This document shows, one piece after another, positions 46,279-57,480 of a DNA stretch of 64,000 nucleotides (position 1 is its first letter; every line of letters starts with the position of its first letter). Source of the DNA: Moniliella sp. 'wahieum' (Eukaryota > Basidiomycota > Moniliellomycetes > Moniliellales > Moniliellaceae). The stretch is taken from NCBI GenBank assembly GCA_003971905.1, contig RSEE01000047.1:248001-312000 (forward strand), given 5' to 3'. Both the position numbers and the translations under genes were made by a program. Below the pieces are notes generated by a model, which made no database searches, was not told where the DNA came from, and saw only the letters and a program-made list of their open reading frames with translations.

Positions 46279-47749
46279 CTTGGCTTTTTTTGTTACTTTT
46301 GGCGTCCGGGGGGGGGGGGCTACGGGCAACAGCAGCACACAGATGAGCGAGTCTGGTGGGCGCAGCGTTTCTTTGTCCCGGCGTTAAGCTCTGTGAACGA
46401 TATACATGCAACAGTAGGATTGGATACGGAGATAAAGGTGGTCAACGTATGAGCACAGGCAGAACCATCTCCAACGAGACTCTTCTCAGTCGGCTAGGCT
46501 GGCGCTGATGTTGGTTCCTCAATGCAATGTCTGTGCTGATGTGGCCAAAAAACAACTATAACAGATCATTTCGCACGCAGTTTCCCTCTTAGCTGGCAAA
46601 GTAGTATTCTCTCACGTCATTAACATGTTGCCATGTCAAAGAATATAACGGTTCTGGGGTACACCAGCTGATGTATGTGGTCCTGCCGTTCTTATCAACA
46701 CGGCACGCACAAGTCCACCTTTTGCATCATCATATAATATGGACACGTGTGCATGGAGATGTTTATCGCGGTGTACTAAATACCTATTCACTTTCACAAT
46801 GAATCCGCGTGAGGATTGACGGTCGGACCTCGTATGGAGCTCCGTAGTGATGACCTTTTCGACCCGTGTACAACCCAAAAGGCACTATCTATCTCCGCTA
46901 TAGCGCTTGAAGCTTGAACACGAGAGAAAAACAGCAAAGAATCCAAGGCTGGGAGCCAGTATGAGAACTACTCCATATTAGGAACCCGGACCATATGCAA
47001 AGGTCGGGCAGGAACTCCGCGGAGTGGTGTGTTTACATGAAAAGCTGAAAGGCACGTCATGCACGCAGAGCTGGAGAGATACCAGTACAATATAATGGAG
47101 ATTTTGTTTGCCATATAGGATCAATTTTCTTGGTCATTAGTACTTGTGGAGAGGATTGACATGGACCAAGTTAAAGCCGACAATGAGAGACTCTCCGCCT
47201 GCTGCGATGTGTTCCGTGGGGACGACGGACAGATTGTTTGATGGCAAAGGATGAAGCAACAGGGACATAACCTCGTTACAGAAGAGAGAGAGATAATGTA
47301 ACAGAGATAAAATGCATATAGTACCTGAGTTATCCGCAGGGCAGTTGCCACTATACCGCAGTGTGCCAGGCTACTGTTCGTGATATAGTCGGACTCGGTG
47401 GAGTTATCAAACGTCAGGCCGTCAGCAGTGGAAAGAGAGAAGAACATTCATACAGCAGAGCAGTCAATATATTGCCCTTTCTCAAATGTGGTGGCGTGCG
47501 CCGTTCACTACATTCACTCTGAGATACTCGCACAAATGGTGTATGTGTAGTGTGTGTGATGCATGATACACAAATTAATGAGATGGTGTCATTGCCATAT
47601 TTTCCTCGAATCTCTGTTTGCGGTGGCCGCCCCCCTTTTATTTTGGAGAAGAGGTCAAGATAATCGGAGTTAGGACAGGCAAGGGTATTATCATGCGCTT
47701 GTGGCCCTACTAGCATAGTAGTATCTACTTCTATACTCACAATCATCTC
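46279..47749. other. Intergenic region, no gene seen
   Basis: AT-richer than average. It includes a run of 10 or more G near 46310 and an AAGCTT word near 46910. No motif-bearing open frame. Confidence 0.5.
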
Positions 47750-47756
47750 TATAAAA
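47750..47756 (+). promoter_or_regulatory. TATA box of the TauD gene
   Basis: TATAAAA, 71 bases before the ATG at 47821. It supports that ATG rather than the upstream in-frame GTG at 47776. Confidence 0.6.
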
Positions 47757-47820
47757 GCACAGATCCTGCCTGACCGTGGCTACTCCACACACCGCCCACG
47801 CCACTCCATTCTCCGCCATC

Positions 47821-49365
47821 ATGGCCCCACCAACCCTCACTGCGGACGCCCCCGCCGCTCCCCACACGCTGGCATCTACCCCGGTCCAGCCGCTGGTTGC
47901 TCCCACCAAGAGTACACCGGCCACCGAGACCCAGGCCCCGAAAGAACAGGCGAAGGAGGCTGCCCCCGTGATTGCGACCGAAGTCGCAGACGTCAAGGGT
48001 AAGGACCAGTCACAGGTTCCTATCTGGGCGCGCATCTACTCTGTTTCTCAGCCTCCCTTCGAGAAGGCCTCAAAGGGCCATCCTTTGGATGTGGTTCCCC
48101 CCACCGCGAGTGAGAAGAGCCCCGAAGCCACAGCCTCGGCGGAGGAGGTGGCGCAACGCAAGAAGGAGGTTGATGAGCTCAATGCCCGCAACGCCACAGC
48201 TAAGGCATTGGACGAGGAGCACAACGAAGGGTATGCCTATAAATGGGCGCTGCCTTGGTACGACCAGCGCTTCCAGAGCAAGTGGTACAAGCAGGAACAC
48301 ATCCCTCCCCACGAGCACCATGACCCCGCCCTGCGTGCACTTGCTCACCCAGACCCGGAGGCGTTCCTTCACAAGGATGGGATCCAGGTTGAATCTCTCT
48401 CCCCTCGGTTCGGCACCGCGGTCCGTGGACCTGGGATCAATTTGGCCCGCCTGACGCCCGATGAACTCGACGAGCTAGCCCTCTTTGTGACCCAACGCGG
48501 CGTGGTCACGTTTGAAAACCAACAGGACTTTATCAACTCGGGCCCGGAGAAGCTGGTGGAGTTCGGAAAGCACTTTAGCCAAGTTCTGCACCAACACCCC
48601 GTTGCCTCAGAAGTCAAGGGCTTCCCCGAGCTCCTACCAATCTACCGATCCGACACCTACAATGTGGTCAAGCCGGCGCTCAAGAGAACCCACGGTACCA
48701 ATGGTGAGTTGCCACCTTTTCTTCCCCTCTTTGCTTATTCCCCGTTTCTGACCGTACACACTCCCTCAGGCTGGCACACGGATATTACATTTGAAGCCCA
48801 GCCTCCTGGCATCACCACCCTGCTGCTCTTTGACCCTCCCGAGAGTGGGGGCGACACTGGCTTTGTGGATTCCGAGGAACTGTACCGTCGCTTGTCGCCC
48901 TACCTTCGCAAGGTTCTTACTGGCCTTTCTGCCGAACACGACTTTTTCAGTCAGCCTGGCCTGGTGCGAGCCTTTGCTGAGCGCCCGCAGAAGCGCACTC
49001 CTGTTTCTCATGTCCATCCTGCCGTGCGCACCCACCCGGTCACAGGGCGCCAGAGCTTGTTTGTGAATGAGAACTTTGTCACCCGCTTGGTCGAGCTCAA
49101 GGACGAAGAGTCGCAGGCCCTTCTTACGGTGCTTTCCAACTTGGCCTCGAAGGCGCACGATGCGCAAGTGCGCATCCGCTGGCGCCCCGGCTCGGTCACC
49201 TTGTGGGACAACCGCCGGACTCAGCATCGCATCATCCATGATGTAGTCGAGGGCCGGCGCCACGGCGTTCGCCTTACGCCTCAGGCGGAGCGTCCCTTTT
49301 ACGTTCGTACTTCGTACGACGAAGATCTGGAGAAGGAGGACAACGATGGGACCACAACTGCGTGA
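47821..49365 (+). CDS. TauD/TfdA-type 2-oxoglutarate dioxygenase (sulfonate/taurine dioxygenase-like)
   Basis: Non-haem iron enzyme; family members release sulfite from taurine or other sulfonates (yeast Jlp1) or act on alpha-ketoglutarate-dependent side routes. The 492-residue product has a Pro/Ala/Glu-rich N-terminus of about 150 residues. The core follows: LPIYRSDTYNVV, then NGWHTDITFEAQPPGITTLL giving the HxD pair, a YRRLSPYLRKVLTGL helix, and LFVNENFVTRL. The distal His comes in NRRTQHRIIHDV, and the 2OG arginine lies in GRRHGVRL. Intron 48704-48769 (GTGAGT..CAG) is 66 bases, a multiple of three, and lacks a stop. It falls one codon before the WHTD block. No frameshift was seen. The gene ends opposite the convergent AGC kinase, about 340 bases away. 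Confidence 0.92.
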   Translation: MAPPTLTADAPAAPHTLASTPVQPLVAPTKSTPATETQAPKEQAKEAAPVIATEVADVKGKDQSQVPIWARIYSVSQPPFEKASKGHPLDVVPPTASEKSPEATASAEEVAQRKKEVDELNARNATAKALDEEHNEGYAYKWALPWYDQRFQSKWYKQEHIPPHEHHDPALRALAHPDPEAFLHKDGIQVESLSPRFGTAVRGPGINLARLTPDELDELALFVTQRGVVTFENQQDFINSGPEKLVEFGKHFSQVLHQHPVASEVKGFPELLPIYRSDTYNVVKPALKRTHGTNGELPPFLPLFAYSPFLTVHTPSGWHTDITFEAQPPGITTLLLFDPPESGGDTGFVDSEELYRRLSPYLRKVLTGLSAEHDFFSQPGLVRAFAERPQKRTPVSHVHPAVRTHPVTGRQSLFVNENFVTRLVELKDEESQALLTVLSNLASKAHDAQVRIRWRPGSVTLWDNRRTQHRIIHDVVEGRRHGVRLTPQAERPFYVRTSYDEDLEKEDNDGTTTA

Positions 49366-49704
49366 AGAACGTTATGCTGCGTGAAGAATGCGATACTGTA
49401 TATGAAGGACGTATATGCCGTGTTGTATGGTTAGCGCTGGAGCATTGAGTCCGTAGTAGTACTTAAAAGACTTCAATAACTACTACACCTTGAACCCGAC
49501 GAGCCCCGCGAACCTCTACTTATTATTGTTGGAACGCCGGACAAACGAGCCTCCTAGGCGAGGCGTTTCCCATGTCACTTTTCAAAAGCGATCAACAAGA
49601 CAGTGGCCACCTCGCCTGCAAACGCTGCCATACTGTCTTTGCGTCTGCCTATCATCAGGTGAAATGTGGCCCTACTTATTGGTAAAAATACATGCCAATC
49701 GGCC

Positions 49705-51806
49705 TTACGAAACGACTTCGAGTCCATACTCACTCATTGTCCCGGCCAACGCAGCCCCCAGGTCCGCGCCCGAGTCGGGTTCCGTGTCGTCCTGAAAAGC
49801 GGCCCACTGAGCAAGTGTTGGTGCGCCAAATCGTGGCACCAACGCTCGCGGATGTGGAAGTAAGGGTGCGGGGACACGGTGAGCTTCGAGCCGAGCCCAG
49901 TCCATCTTGGTGTCCTGGTGAGCAGCACTGGGGGGGATCGGATTCCTGGGCTCGCCTGCAAACCAAGCATGGCGCATCACGTCCTCAATCCCGCCAGGGA
50001 GACTGCCCAAACGGCGGCGTGGGTCAGGCTCAAGAAGACCCGCAATGAGGTGAGAAGCTTGTCGCATGGGCGAGTCCCTCCTCCCGAGGAAATGCCCGCT
50101 GGAAGTAGGAAAGGCAGCCTGCACCGCCCCTTCAACGTCCACTTTTTCGATCCCACGGAGGATGTTGGTGTACACAGGGGATGAGGGCACTGGGTGTACA
50201 GGAGGCTCCCTGTTGGGAGCGGGGTCGGCCGGGTGGGAGGAAGGGGGTGGGACATGGCCCTGTTCGTCGGTGGAAGACGAGAGGCCAGATGGAGAGCAGG
50301 AGACATCCGACCTGGAGGAAGACCACGATACTTGGGATCCAGCCTTGCGTGGAGGACCTTGTACGGAAAAGGGGGTGAACCCAGCTAGCATCTCGAACAC
50401 CAGCACACCCAGGGCCCAAAAGTCGACGGCTTGGTCGTGCGGGCGCCGAAGCACCATCTCAGGGGCCAAATACTCCTCCGTGCCACAAAGGGAAAACGTA
50501 CGACCATGTACCATACGGGGGGGCGCCTGCTCCCTCTGATCAACATTGCTGTTCGAAGCTGATCCCAAAGAAGGGGACGCGGGCTGGACCATGTCCCTTG
50601 GTAAAACTCTTTTCGCCAAGCCAAAGTCGCACAACTTGGGATACCCATCGGCCCCCAAGACAACATTCTCTGGCTTAAGATCGCGGAAGATGATGTGCTC
50701 ATCGTGTAGATAGCGTAAGGCGAGGAGGATGCAGGCGGTAAAAAACTGGGCTTCGTCCCCACGAAGGTGACCTGTGGGCAAGTGGCGAAGCAAATGAAAC
50801 AGATCGCCTCCTGGGATGTACTCGAGGACAAGGTAGCACCGTTTGGTATCTTGTCCAGACGCAAAGTACGACACCACCGATGGGTGTGCAAGGTCGACAG
50901 GAGATTCCGTTCTCGTAATGTGTTCTCCACCTGGTTGAGTTGGACGATCCGGCTCTTAGAGATGACCTTAACCGCATACAGTTGGCTCTTGTTTCCATTT
51001 TGGGGGTGACTCGTGCCGGGGTCAACCAGAAGGACGTGGCCAAAGGTTCCAACGCCAAGACTTTGAAGCACTGTAAGGCGACTCAGCTGAATTGGTCGGT
51101 TGTTGTGAAGAGAGGAAGCTGCGGAGGGAGAAGACGTGGACGCTCGCGGGGTGGGAGGACAGGCCAAAGCGAATGCACCGCCGCGTCGCCATGCGCTTTT
51201 TTCATCCCTCTGTTCCATACGCGATGGGCTACTTGAACTATCGTGGAGGTTGGGAACGGCAGAGCATGCTGGACGTGCAATGGTGGTGGTAAGTAAAGGT
51301 TGTGGAGTCGATCCTAATTGCTCCGAAAGAGCATCTCCCCGGGCATTGAGCTTGGTTGGGGTAGATTCCTGGGTCAGTGGAAGCGGGCGAAGGAACTTGG
51401 AGGGGGGCAAAGAGGAGCCAAGGTGATCAGGGCGGCGTTTTCGGGAGCCAGAAAGGCAGGGCAGAAGAGAGTGGGAAGAGAGGATTCCAGCGTCCTTGGC
51501 CCAGGCCAGGCACTCAGAGTTAAGCTGGGGCATGACCGAGGCCAGGCCCAGCTGGGCACGTACGCGATCACGTAAGTGGAGGGGAATGTGCCTGGAAGGT
51601 AAGGACCACAGAGGGATGTAGGGGGCGTTAGCGGCCATGGCGGCGGTCCGCTCCAGCAGGGCCTGGTCGGCCTGTTGGACGAGGTGGTGGAGACGCTGTT
51701 GCAAGGAAGGGGGCAGGGCAGGGGGCGAGGAACTGGTGGGCGCGATAGCAGGACTGGATGCAGAGGGGACATCGCTGGTGCCAGGTGCCAAGGCCACGGC
51801 CGACAT
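49705..51806 (-). CDS. AGC-family serine/threonine kinase (PKA-like, divergent)
   Basis: About 700 residues. A Ser/Pro-rich N-terminal half of about 240 residues precedes the catalytic domain. Kinase motifs in order: LGVGTFGHVLLV (glycine loop), YAVKVISKSR (ATP lysine), YLVLEYIPGGDLFHLLR, IIFRDLKPENVVL (HRD-type loop, FRD here), LCDFGLAK (DFG), TFSLCGTEEYLAPEM (activation segment close to PKA) and DFWALGVLVFEML. An insert of about 25 residues lies between DFG and the activation Thr. Another, of about 75, precedes ILRGIEKV in the C-lobe. The C-terminal tail has no clear AGC hydrophobic motif. One missing base near 50890 splits the domain between LSTLHTH and VVSYFASGQD. PKA catalytic subunit is possible, but the inserts and FRD suggest a divergent or basidiomycete-specific AGC kinase. 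Confidence 0.85.
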
Positions 51807-53020
51807 CAGATCGAGCCCGGCCCAACGGATGTCATGCCCGCCCCGGGGATGGGGTAAACGGTGAGGTGTTTGCTGGCGAGCTCACGCTCTGCCGTACCAA
51901 AAGCGTCTTGCGGCTGGGGCGGAGGGGGGACAAGGGGGGACGAGGGGCGAGGAGCGGGCGGCATGGCGGGCGGCTGGCGTGGAGAGGCCGGGGGAAGAGG
52001 CTGGCTAGGCCCGGAAGCGGGCGTGCAGCAAGCGAGCGGCAGGAGGGCAGGAGGAGGAGGCAGCGGCGGCGGGTGGTTGGGCCGACGGCAGATGGGGGTT
52101 GGCGGCGTTCGGGCGGCCGGGAGGAGGCTTGGCGGTAGCATGATCTGTGTGATACGTGTGATCGGGATGATCGGGATGATCGGGATGATCGATGATTAAT
52201 GATTGATGCACAGCGGCCATGCGCCTACGAAGAATGATTAAATTTTAAGGAGTGCGATGTGCTGGCTGCCGCCGTGTCCCAGTCGCCGCCACGCGCCCCC
52301 CGCCTCTGCATCAGCCATTCCGCACCGCCAGCACCACGCCAGCCAACGCCCCTAGCCGAGTGCAGCTTGTGGTGCTCCCTGCAGTCTGCTCCAGGCGCCG
52401 CCGTGCCGAGTGCCTCGTGACTGTGACATGTGTGTCCTGTGCCATGTGACATGTGACACATGCATGATGCAGGCACCAACTGACGACGTACTGACGCTCA
52501 GGCGCTGCTTCAAGCTTCAGCCTGCGCTTCACTAGTAGCTGACTGCCTCACCAGTGCCGGCCCTGAGGCCGTCCCGAGGGCTGTGGCTAAGCACTTGTGG
52601 GGGTGTAGACAAAACGCCGAGCATCAACGCCATCCAAATAAAAGGTCGAGGGTTGCATTGGGTGCTGTGGACGATCGTGGACACTGCCAAGCTGGTGGCG
52701 CTGGCTACGTGCCCAACCTGAGCCCATGCACTCATGGCGTATCCCGCTGCAGAGAACGTCTAGTATGATACGGCGCTTCAATAACATCAAATCGTTTCCA
52801 GTCCGTGACGCGTTAATCAAGTGATTCTATACATACACAGCTGCCGATATCCATCAGCCATCAAGCTTCAAGCTTCCAGCTTCCAGCTTCAAGCACCGAT
52901 GGGCCAATGGAAGGGGCAGCAGCAGCCAAGGCCAACCCGCCGGGCCTAGGCAGACAATGGTCGCCCCCCCTGTGGTGCATGATGCAGATATACAGGATCC
53001 GAAGCATATGCACTTCCCCC
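51807..53020. other. Intergenic region, no gene seen
   Basis: Includes the kinase upstream region (pyrimidine-rich on the coding strand), ACATGT words near 52425-52460 and an AAGCTT/CCAGCTT array at 52860-52896. No supportable gene. Confidence 0.5.
52159..52200. repeat. TGATCGGGA microsatellite
   Basis: Three perfect copies of a nonamer followed by degenerate ATGATCGATGATT words. Confidence 0.7.
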
Positions 53021-54914
53021 TTAGGCATCCAACTTGGCCACCGGAGATTCGGCCGACGAAGGCGAGACAGGGTCCGAAAGGCCGTCCTTGTCGTCCGAGA
53101 CAGGATAGTCCTCCCCAAGAGTGTCACGCGGCACCTCTTCCTCACCAAGGTCGACAGCGAGCGTCTGCTCCATGTTCAACTTGGCGTCCGTCAGGAAGAT
53201 GGTCGCCAGAATGGGCACCACCGAGACAACGATCGCGATAATGAGCATAATGTGCCAGTACTTGGCATACGCCCCAATGAGCGCAGAGCGATTGGGTGTG
53301 CCCATGGCCCAACCCGGGTCCGAGATGACGTTAAAGGGGTTGCCCGCAGCCGCGGCCACCTCGGTGGGAGTCAGACTGGGTGCCAGCTTGGCGAGTTGAG
53401 CAGGCAGGACAGTCTTCTGGACCGCACCTGCTACGGCCGAGCCAATCGCACCACCCACTTCCGTCATGAGCAAGACGAAGGCGGTCACCATAGCCACATC
53501 GGCATGCGGGACCAAAACCTGCGCCGCCACTTGCAGTTGAACGCCCAAAATGCCACCGCCAAAGCCCTGGATGATCTGGGGAATGACAAGCTGAGCCGTA
53601 GTCGATCCTTCTCCGCGGTACCGGATCATCAAGCCAATGCCCACCATACGGACGCAGGCCCCAGCGAACATTTGCCACTTGTAGCGCATGGTGTAGGCCG
53701 ATAGGATACCGCCCATAATACCAAATACAGTCAAGGACAACGATTGGCAGTTGGAGAAGTAGTTTGCTTGCTGCGCGTTCCATCCTTTCACGACCATAGC
53801 CCACAGGTATGCGTTGGTCCACGAACAGTAGAATGCGAAGAAGTCGGTAACACCAATGATCATGGGAACCATCACTGTTATGGAGCAAAGACAGATCAGT
53901 AGCTGTCAAACGAAACAGAATGAAAACACGCACCGTCCTTGTTAGTCACATATCGCTGACGGATCAATGGCTCCAATGCACAAAACTTCTCCCACAACAC
54001 CAGAAGTCCCAAGCACGCGGGCCCAACCAAAATCATCACGATCGAGTGGGCTTGGCGCCACGTTTTCTCGCTACCCCCCGCCAAATCGATGGCCAGGAGA
54101 ATCAACAACCATCCAGCCACGACAAGAAGGATACCAGGGATATCGAGGGCGCGGAGAAAGGGGACCCATCCTACCCAACGTTCCCGCAACGAGGGTGTCA
54201 AGCCATTGCGCCGTGCGCTCCACTGCGACATGATCAAAATAGAAAGGATGGGAATAGCCACAACAGGAACAATGATGCTCATCATTCCGGCCCCCCAGCG
54301 CCATCCTCCTGTGGACGACTTGCTGCAGGTCATGGTGGGGCAGATGGCATTTACAATGCGAGGAACAACCGCAAAGTTAATGACATATGGCAACGATACC
54401 AGACCGATCGCCATACCGCGGAAGCGGTAGGTACCCAGTCGGCAATCACGATTTGCTGCATGATCTGAACGCCCGTGTTGCCTGTGGCGTAGATGGCTGT
54501 GCCAGCCCAGATGGCGCCCATGTTTTGGCTGGCCGCCACAATGATAAACCCAACAGTGTAAAAGCCAACCGAGAGACAGTACGCTTGGGCCCGCCCAAAG
54601 ACGTCAGCCAACCGCGCAATCGGTAGCTTCATGACGCCAATCAAGACTTGCTGCACAACAGAAAGGGCCGTGTAGGAGGACAGGTAGGTGCCAAAGTACG
54701 AGGTGGCAGCCGTGATCCAGGCATAGTAGGACTGGTTGTCCATCCCGTTGACATAGCTCATGAGGCCAATGCCAATCCAGGCGCCATAGAGGAGGTATCG
54801 GTTGCGGTGCGCATAGGCGCGGGCAGCCTCGGCCTTGGACACACCGCCCTGAGCGATGGATACCATTGCGGCAGCGTCCGAACCGGTCTGCTGCTTGTGG
54901 GGAAGAGAGAGCAT
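53021..54914 (-). CDS. Siderophore-iron transporter, MFS (SIT/Arn family)
   Basis: Plasma-membrane carrier that imports ferric siderophores. The product of about 610 residues starts at Met 54914. The first half carries family blocks: LLYGAWIGIGLMSYVNGMDN, AATSYFGTYLSSYTALSVVQ, VMKLPIARLADVFGRA and IYATGNTGVQIMQQIVIADW. These fit SIT transporters such as Arn/Sit/MirB rather than drug exporters. After a middle loop, intron 53933-53875 (GTGCGT..CAG) joins to DFFAFYCSWTNAYLWAMVV, IPQIIQGFGGGILG and LLMTEVGGAIGSAVAGA. The tail is acidic. One base is missing near 54430 (DWVPT/YRFRGMA). The siderophore type cannot be told, and no siderophore synthetase is in the window. A perfect iron-GATA site lies 345 bases upstream. 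Confidence 0.88.
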
Positions 54915-55258
54915 GGAAGCGGGGCGGCTCAGTGGGAGTAAAGGGATGGCTTCCGGGTCGCCGCGGTCGAAGGAAGAAGGGCGGAGGCGGGGGGGTGGTG
55001 GGACGAACCCATTGAGTGGGGCGGAGGGATGCTCCTTTTAGGCAGTGGCGTGTGGCGGCGGGCAAACGCGTCCAGGTCCCCGCGGGAGGTTGGCCGCGTA
55101 CAGCAGAATTTGGGGGGCAGGCACAGGCGTCAAGCTTCAGGCGCTGGGCCTCGAGAGGCTGACGACGCCGGATGGCGCTGAGCCATTTTTGCATACTCCC
55201 GCAGAGCCGCCCCCGCGCCAAGGCGCTGCTCTACAATTTCATTGCTCACAGCCTCTTC

Positions 55259-55267
55259 TTATCTGAT
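55259..55267 (-). promoter_or_regulatory. Iron-responsive GATA-factor site (ATCWGATAA)
   Basis: TTATCTGAT on the plus strand reads ATCAGATAA in the direction of the siderophore transporter, 345 bases upstream of its ATG. It is a perfect match to the extended site used by fungal iron-repressing GATA factors (Urbs1, SreA, Sre1, Fep1, Cir1). Function here is inferred. Confidence 0.6.
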
Positions 55268-55490
55268 CGGACCGGTGCATCCGTCGCACTCAGCAACATT
55301 GAATTTTGCCCACCAAATTCCATTTCTTCGCGTCCGCACCGAGCGAGCAGGACGCCCACAATGCATGAGCGAGACGCGTGATGTCGCACACTCTCTCATT
55401 CGGACGTGCGACATGTGACGCGTGACGTGCCCAGACCCAGGCGCCCGAGCGGAGGCGCGCAGACCGGAGACCGTTGCGCTGTCTGCGGTG

Positions 55491-55532
55491 CCTGTGCTGT
55501 GCCTGCTGTGCCTGCTGTGCCTGCTGCGCCTG
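55491..55532. repeat. CTGTGCCTG microsatellite
   Basis: About four imperfect copies of a nonamer. Confidence 0.6.
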
Positions 55533-57144
55533 GCTGGTCTGGTATGCTATACCAGGCATCGACCGTCTGCGCTGCTCTTTTCTGCCGCCTGGAATGATCG
55601 ATGCTATGATGCAGAGGATGCTAGAGTGAAATGCTCTCAAACTCACACCCTAGTAGTTATTGATGCATGATGAGATCTGACAAGACGCAAAAAAAATATT
55701 CTCCGCGTTTGACCCCTTGGGCCTAGGGCCGCTGTGTGGTCTCTCCGGCCTCGGCCCCCCACAGACCACAGACCTCCAGTCCCTCCTCCCCCAGGCTACC
55801 CCTCCGCACAAGTCACTCAGGGACCTCACGTCTCAGCCACAGCCTCGACACCTCACGCATCGCGCGCCACGCCTCTCACAAAGTCACACCAGTCACAGAC
55901 GTATGGCAGGGGGTGCGTTCCAGGCCCCCTCTCGCCCAATCCAACTGTCGCCACAGTCCGTACTTTGGTGAGAAGTGAGTTTAATTACAGAAGCGTATTC
56001 TTATGGGCGCCCCTCTGCTATGCTCTTTTTGGGATCACCTGTCACATGTCACATGTCACAGCATACAATGACTGTTCTGTTGTAAAAACATGAAGAAGTT
56101 CATTTGCTTCGCTATAAACAGAACCTTTGGGACGCTGTGCACTATGCTACGGCACGGTCATCCCTTACGCGTGTTCCTTTGTATTCCATTTCGCTAGCGA
56201 TAGTTAGTACACCCTACCCTATATATGGGACTGAAATGCGACATGCACTCATGAAGCTTCAAAAGGTTCTACTTCAACCGTTGACCGTGTACACCAACAA
56301 CGTTCAACCTCAGACCTTAGGCCATCAGTGCAACAGTGTTGCCTCAGGCCCTTTTGGCAAAGTATCGTCCATCGCACCGTCCCCTCCTACTTTCCGGTAA
56401 CCAGGAATATAACCAGCAGGGGCATCGGAGAGAGATACAAATAATGTGAGACGCTTTCGTGACAGATGCGCCCTGGGGCCTCGACCTCCTTTTTGAGTAT
56501 AGTGCCCCAGAAGCCTCAGGCCGAGGCCTCATGTGACGTGTGAGTGTGACATATGCATAAGGAATGGGTGCAATCTGATCTCGATCTCATATGCATCATG
56601 CACCAGCATCATCAATCTTCATATTCAACGTCAACGGTGGGGTATGAATGTAATGCACTTTTCAGCCAGTTGTTTCAGGCGAATGGCCTCCTGTAGCATG
56701 AGCCCCCTGGACGCAACGGCCCCAATGCTGCACAGTGCCTGAACGTTGAACCTCCTCAAGCTGAGGCCCTGACGCCCTGAGGTGTTGAGCCGGGTGGCTT
56801 GTGCTTTGGCCAATGTCCCTTCAGTTCCACGTCAGGCCTAGGAGTTCCGCTGTTTTCTCCTGTTTTTTCCTTGTCCCGCAGCTTAGCCCCTGATGGCGAC
56901 TCGCTGCTTGGTCTTCCTCTGTAGGCTTTACTGGCTGCCGCACCACCACCACCAGTGCGATTGCATCACTCTTGAGGACCATCTGGACTACAGATCTCAT
57001 CATGAATCATGAGGCTTTAAGCTTTAACGTCCTTAACCCTTAAGGCCGGGCCTTAGGCCTTAGGTAGGCCTTAACGTCCGGAACTTCTGAATCGATCTGA
57101 ATACGTTCAGTTGTACGTTGAGATGGTGACAGCGTCTCAACGCA

Positions 57145-57260
57145 CACAGGCCTCCGACCTCCGGGACTCAGGTACTCACTCAGGTACTCAGGCCTGAGCG
57201 CCTGAGCGCGCCCTGAGCGCCTGAGCGCGCCCTGAGCGCTCAGCTGAGCCCTCAGTAGTC
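57145..57260. repeat. CTGAGCGC / CTCAGG word array
   Basis: Includes two perfect copies of a 19-base unit (GCGCCTGAGCGCGCCCTGA type) and surrounding near-palindromic words of the same composition. Confidence 0.65.
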
Positions 57261-57411
57261 CAGACTCCGGCCTCAAGTTGACCTCAGGCACTCAGAACTC
57301 AGTGCACGCAGTACAGACCATTAATCTAATCGATCGCATGTTAGCGGCTTCGCGCAAAGGCTTAGCATTTATAAATTTAACTCCCCAATAGGTACCTCGC
57401 CAAGGCTCGTC

Positions 57412-57480
57412 ACGCGTCACGCGTCACACGTCACACGTCACGCGTCACGCGTCACACGTCACTAGTGACTAGTCACTAGC
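57412..57480. repeat. ACGCGT / ACACGT / ACTAGT word array
   Basis: Seven or more consecutive TCACGCG or TCACACG units, ending in alternating ACTAGT palindromes. It is the cleanest example of the intergenic word arrays. Confidence 0.75.
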
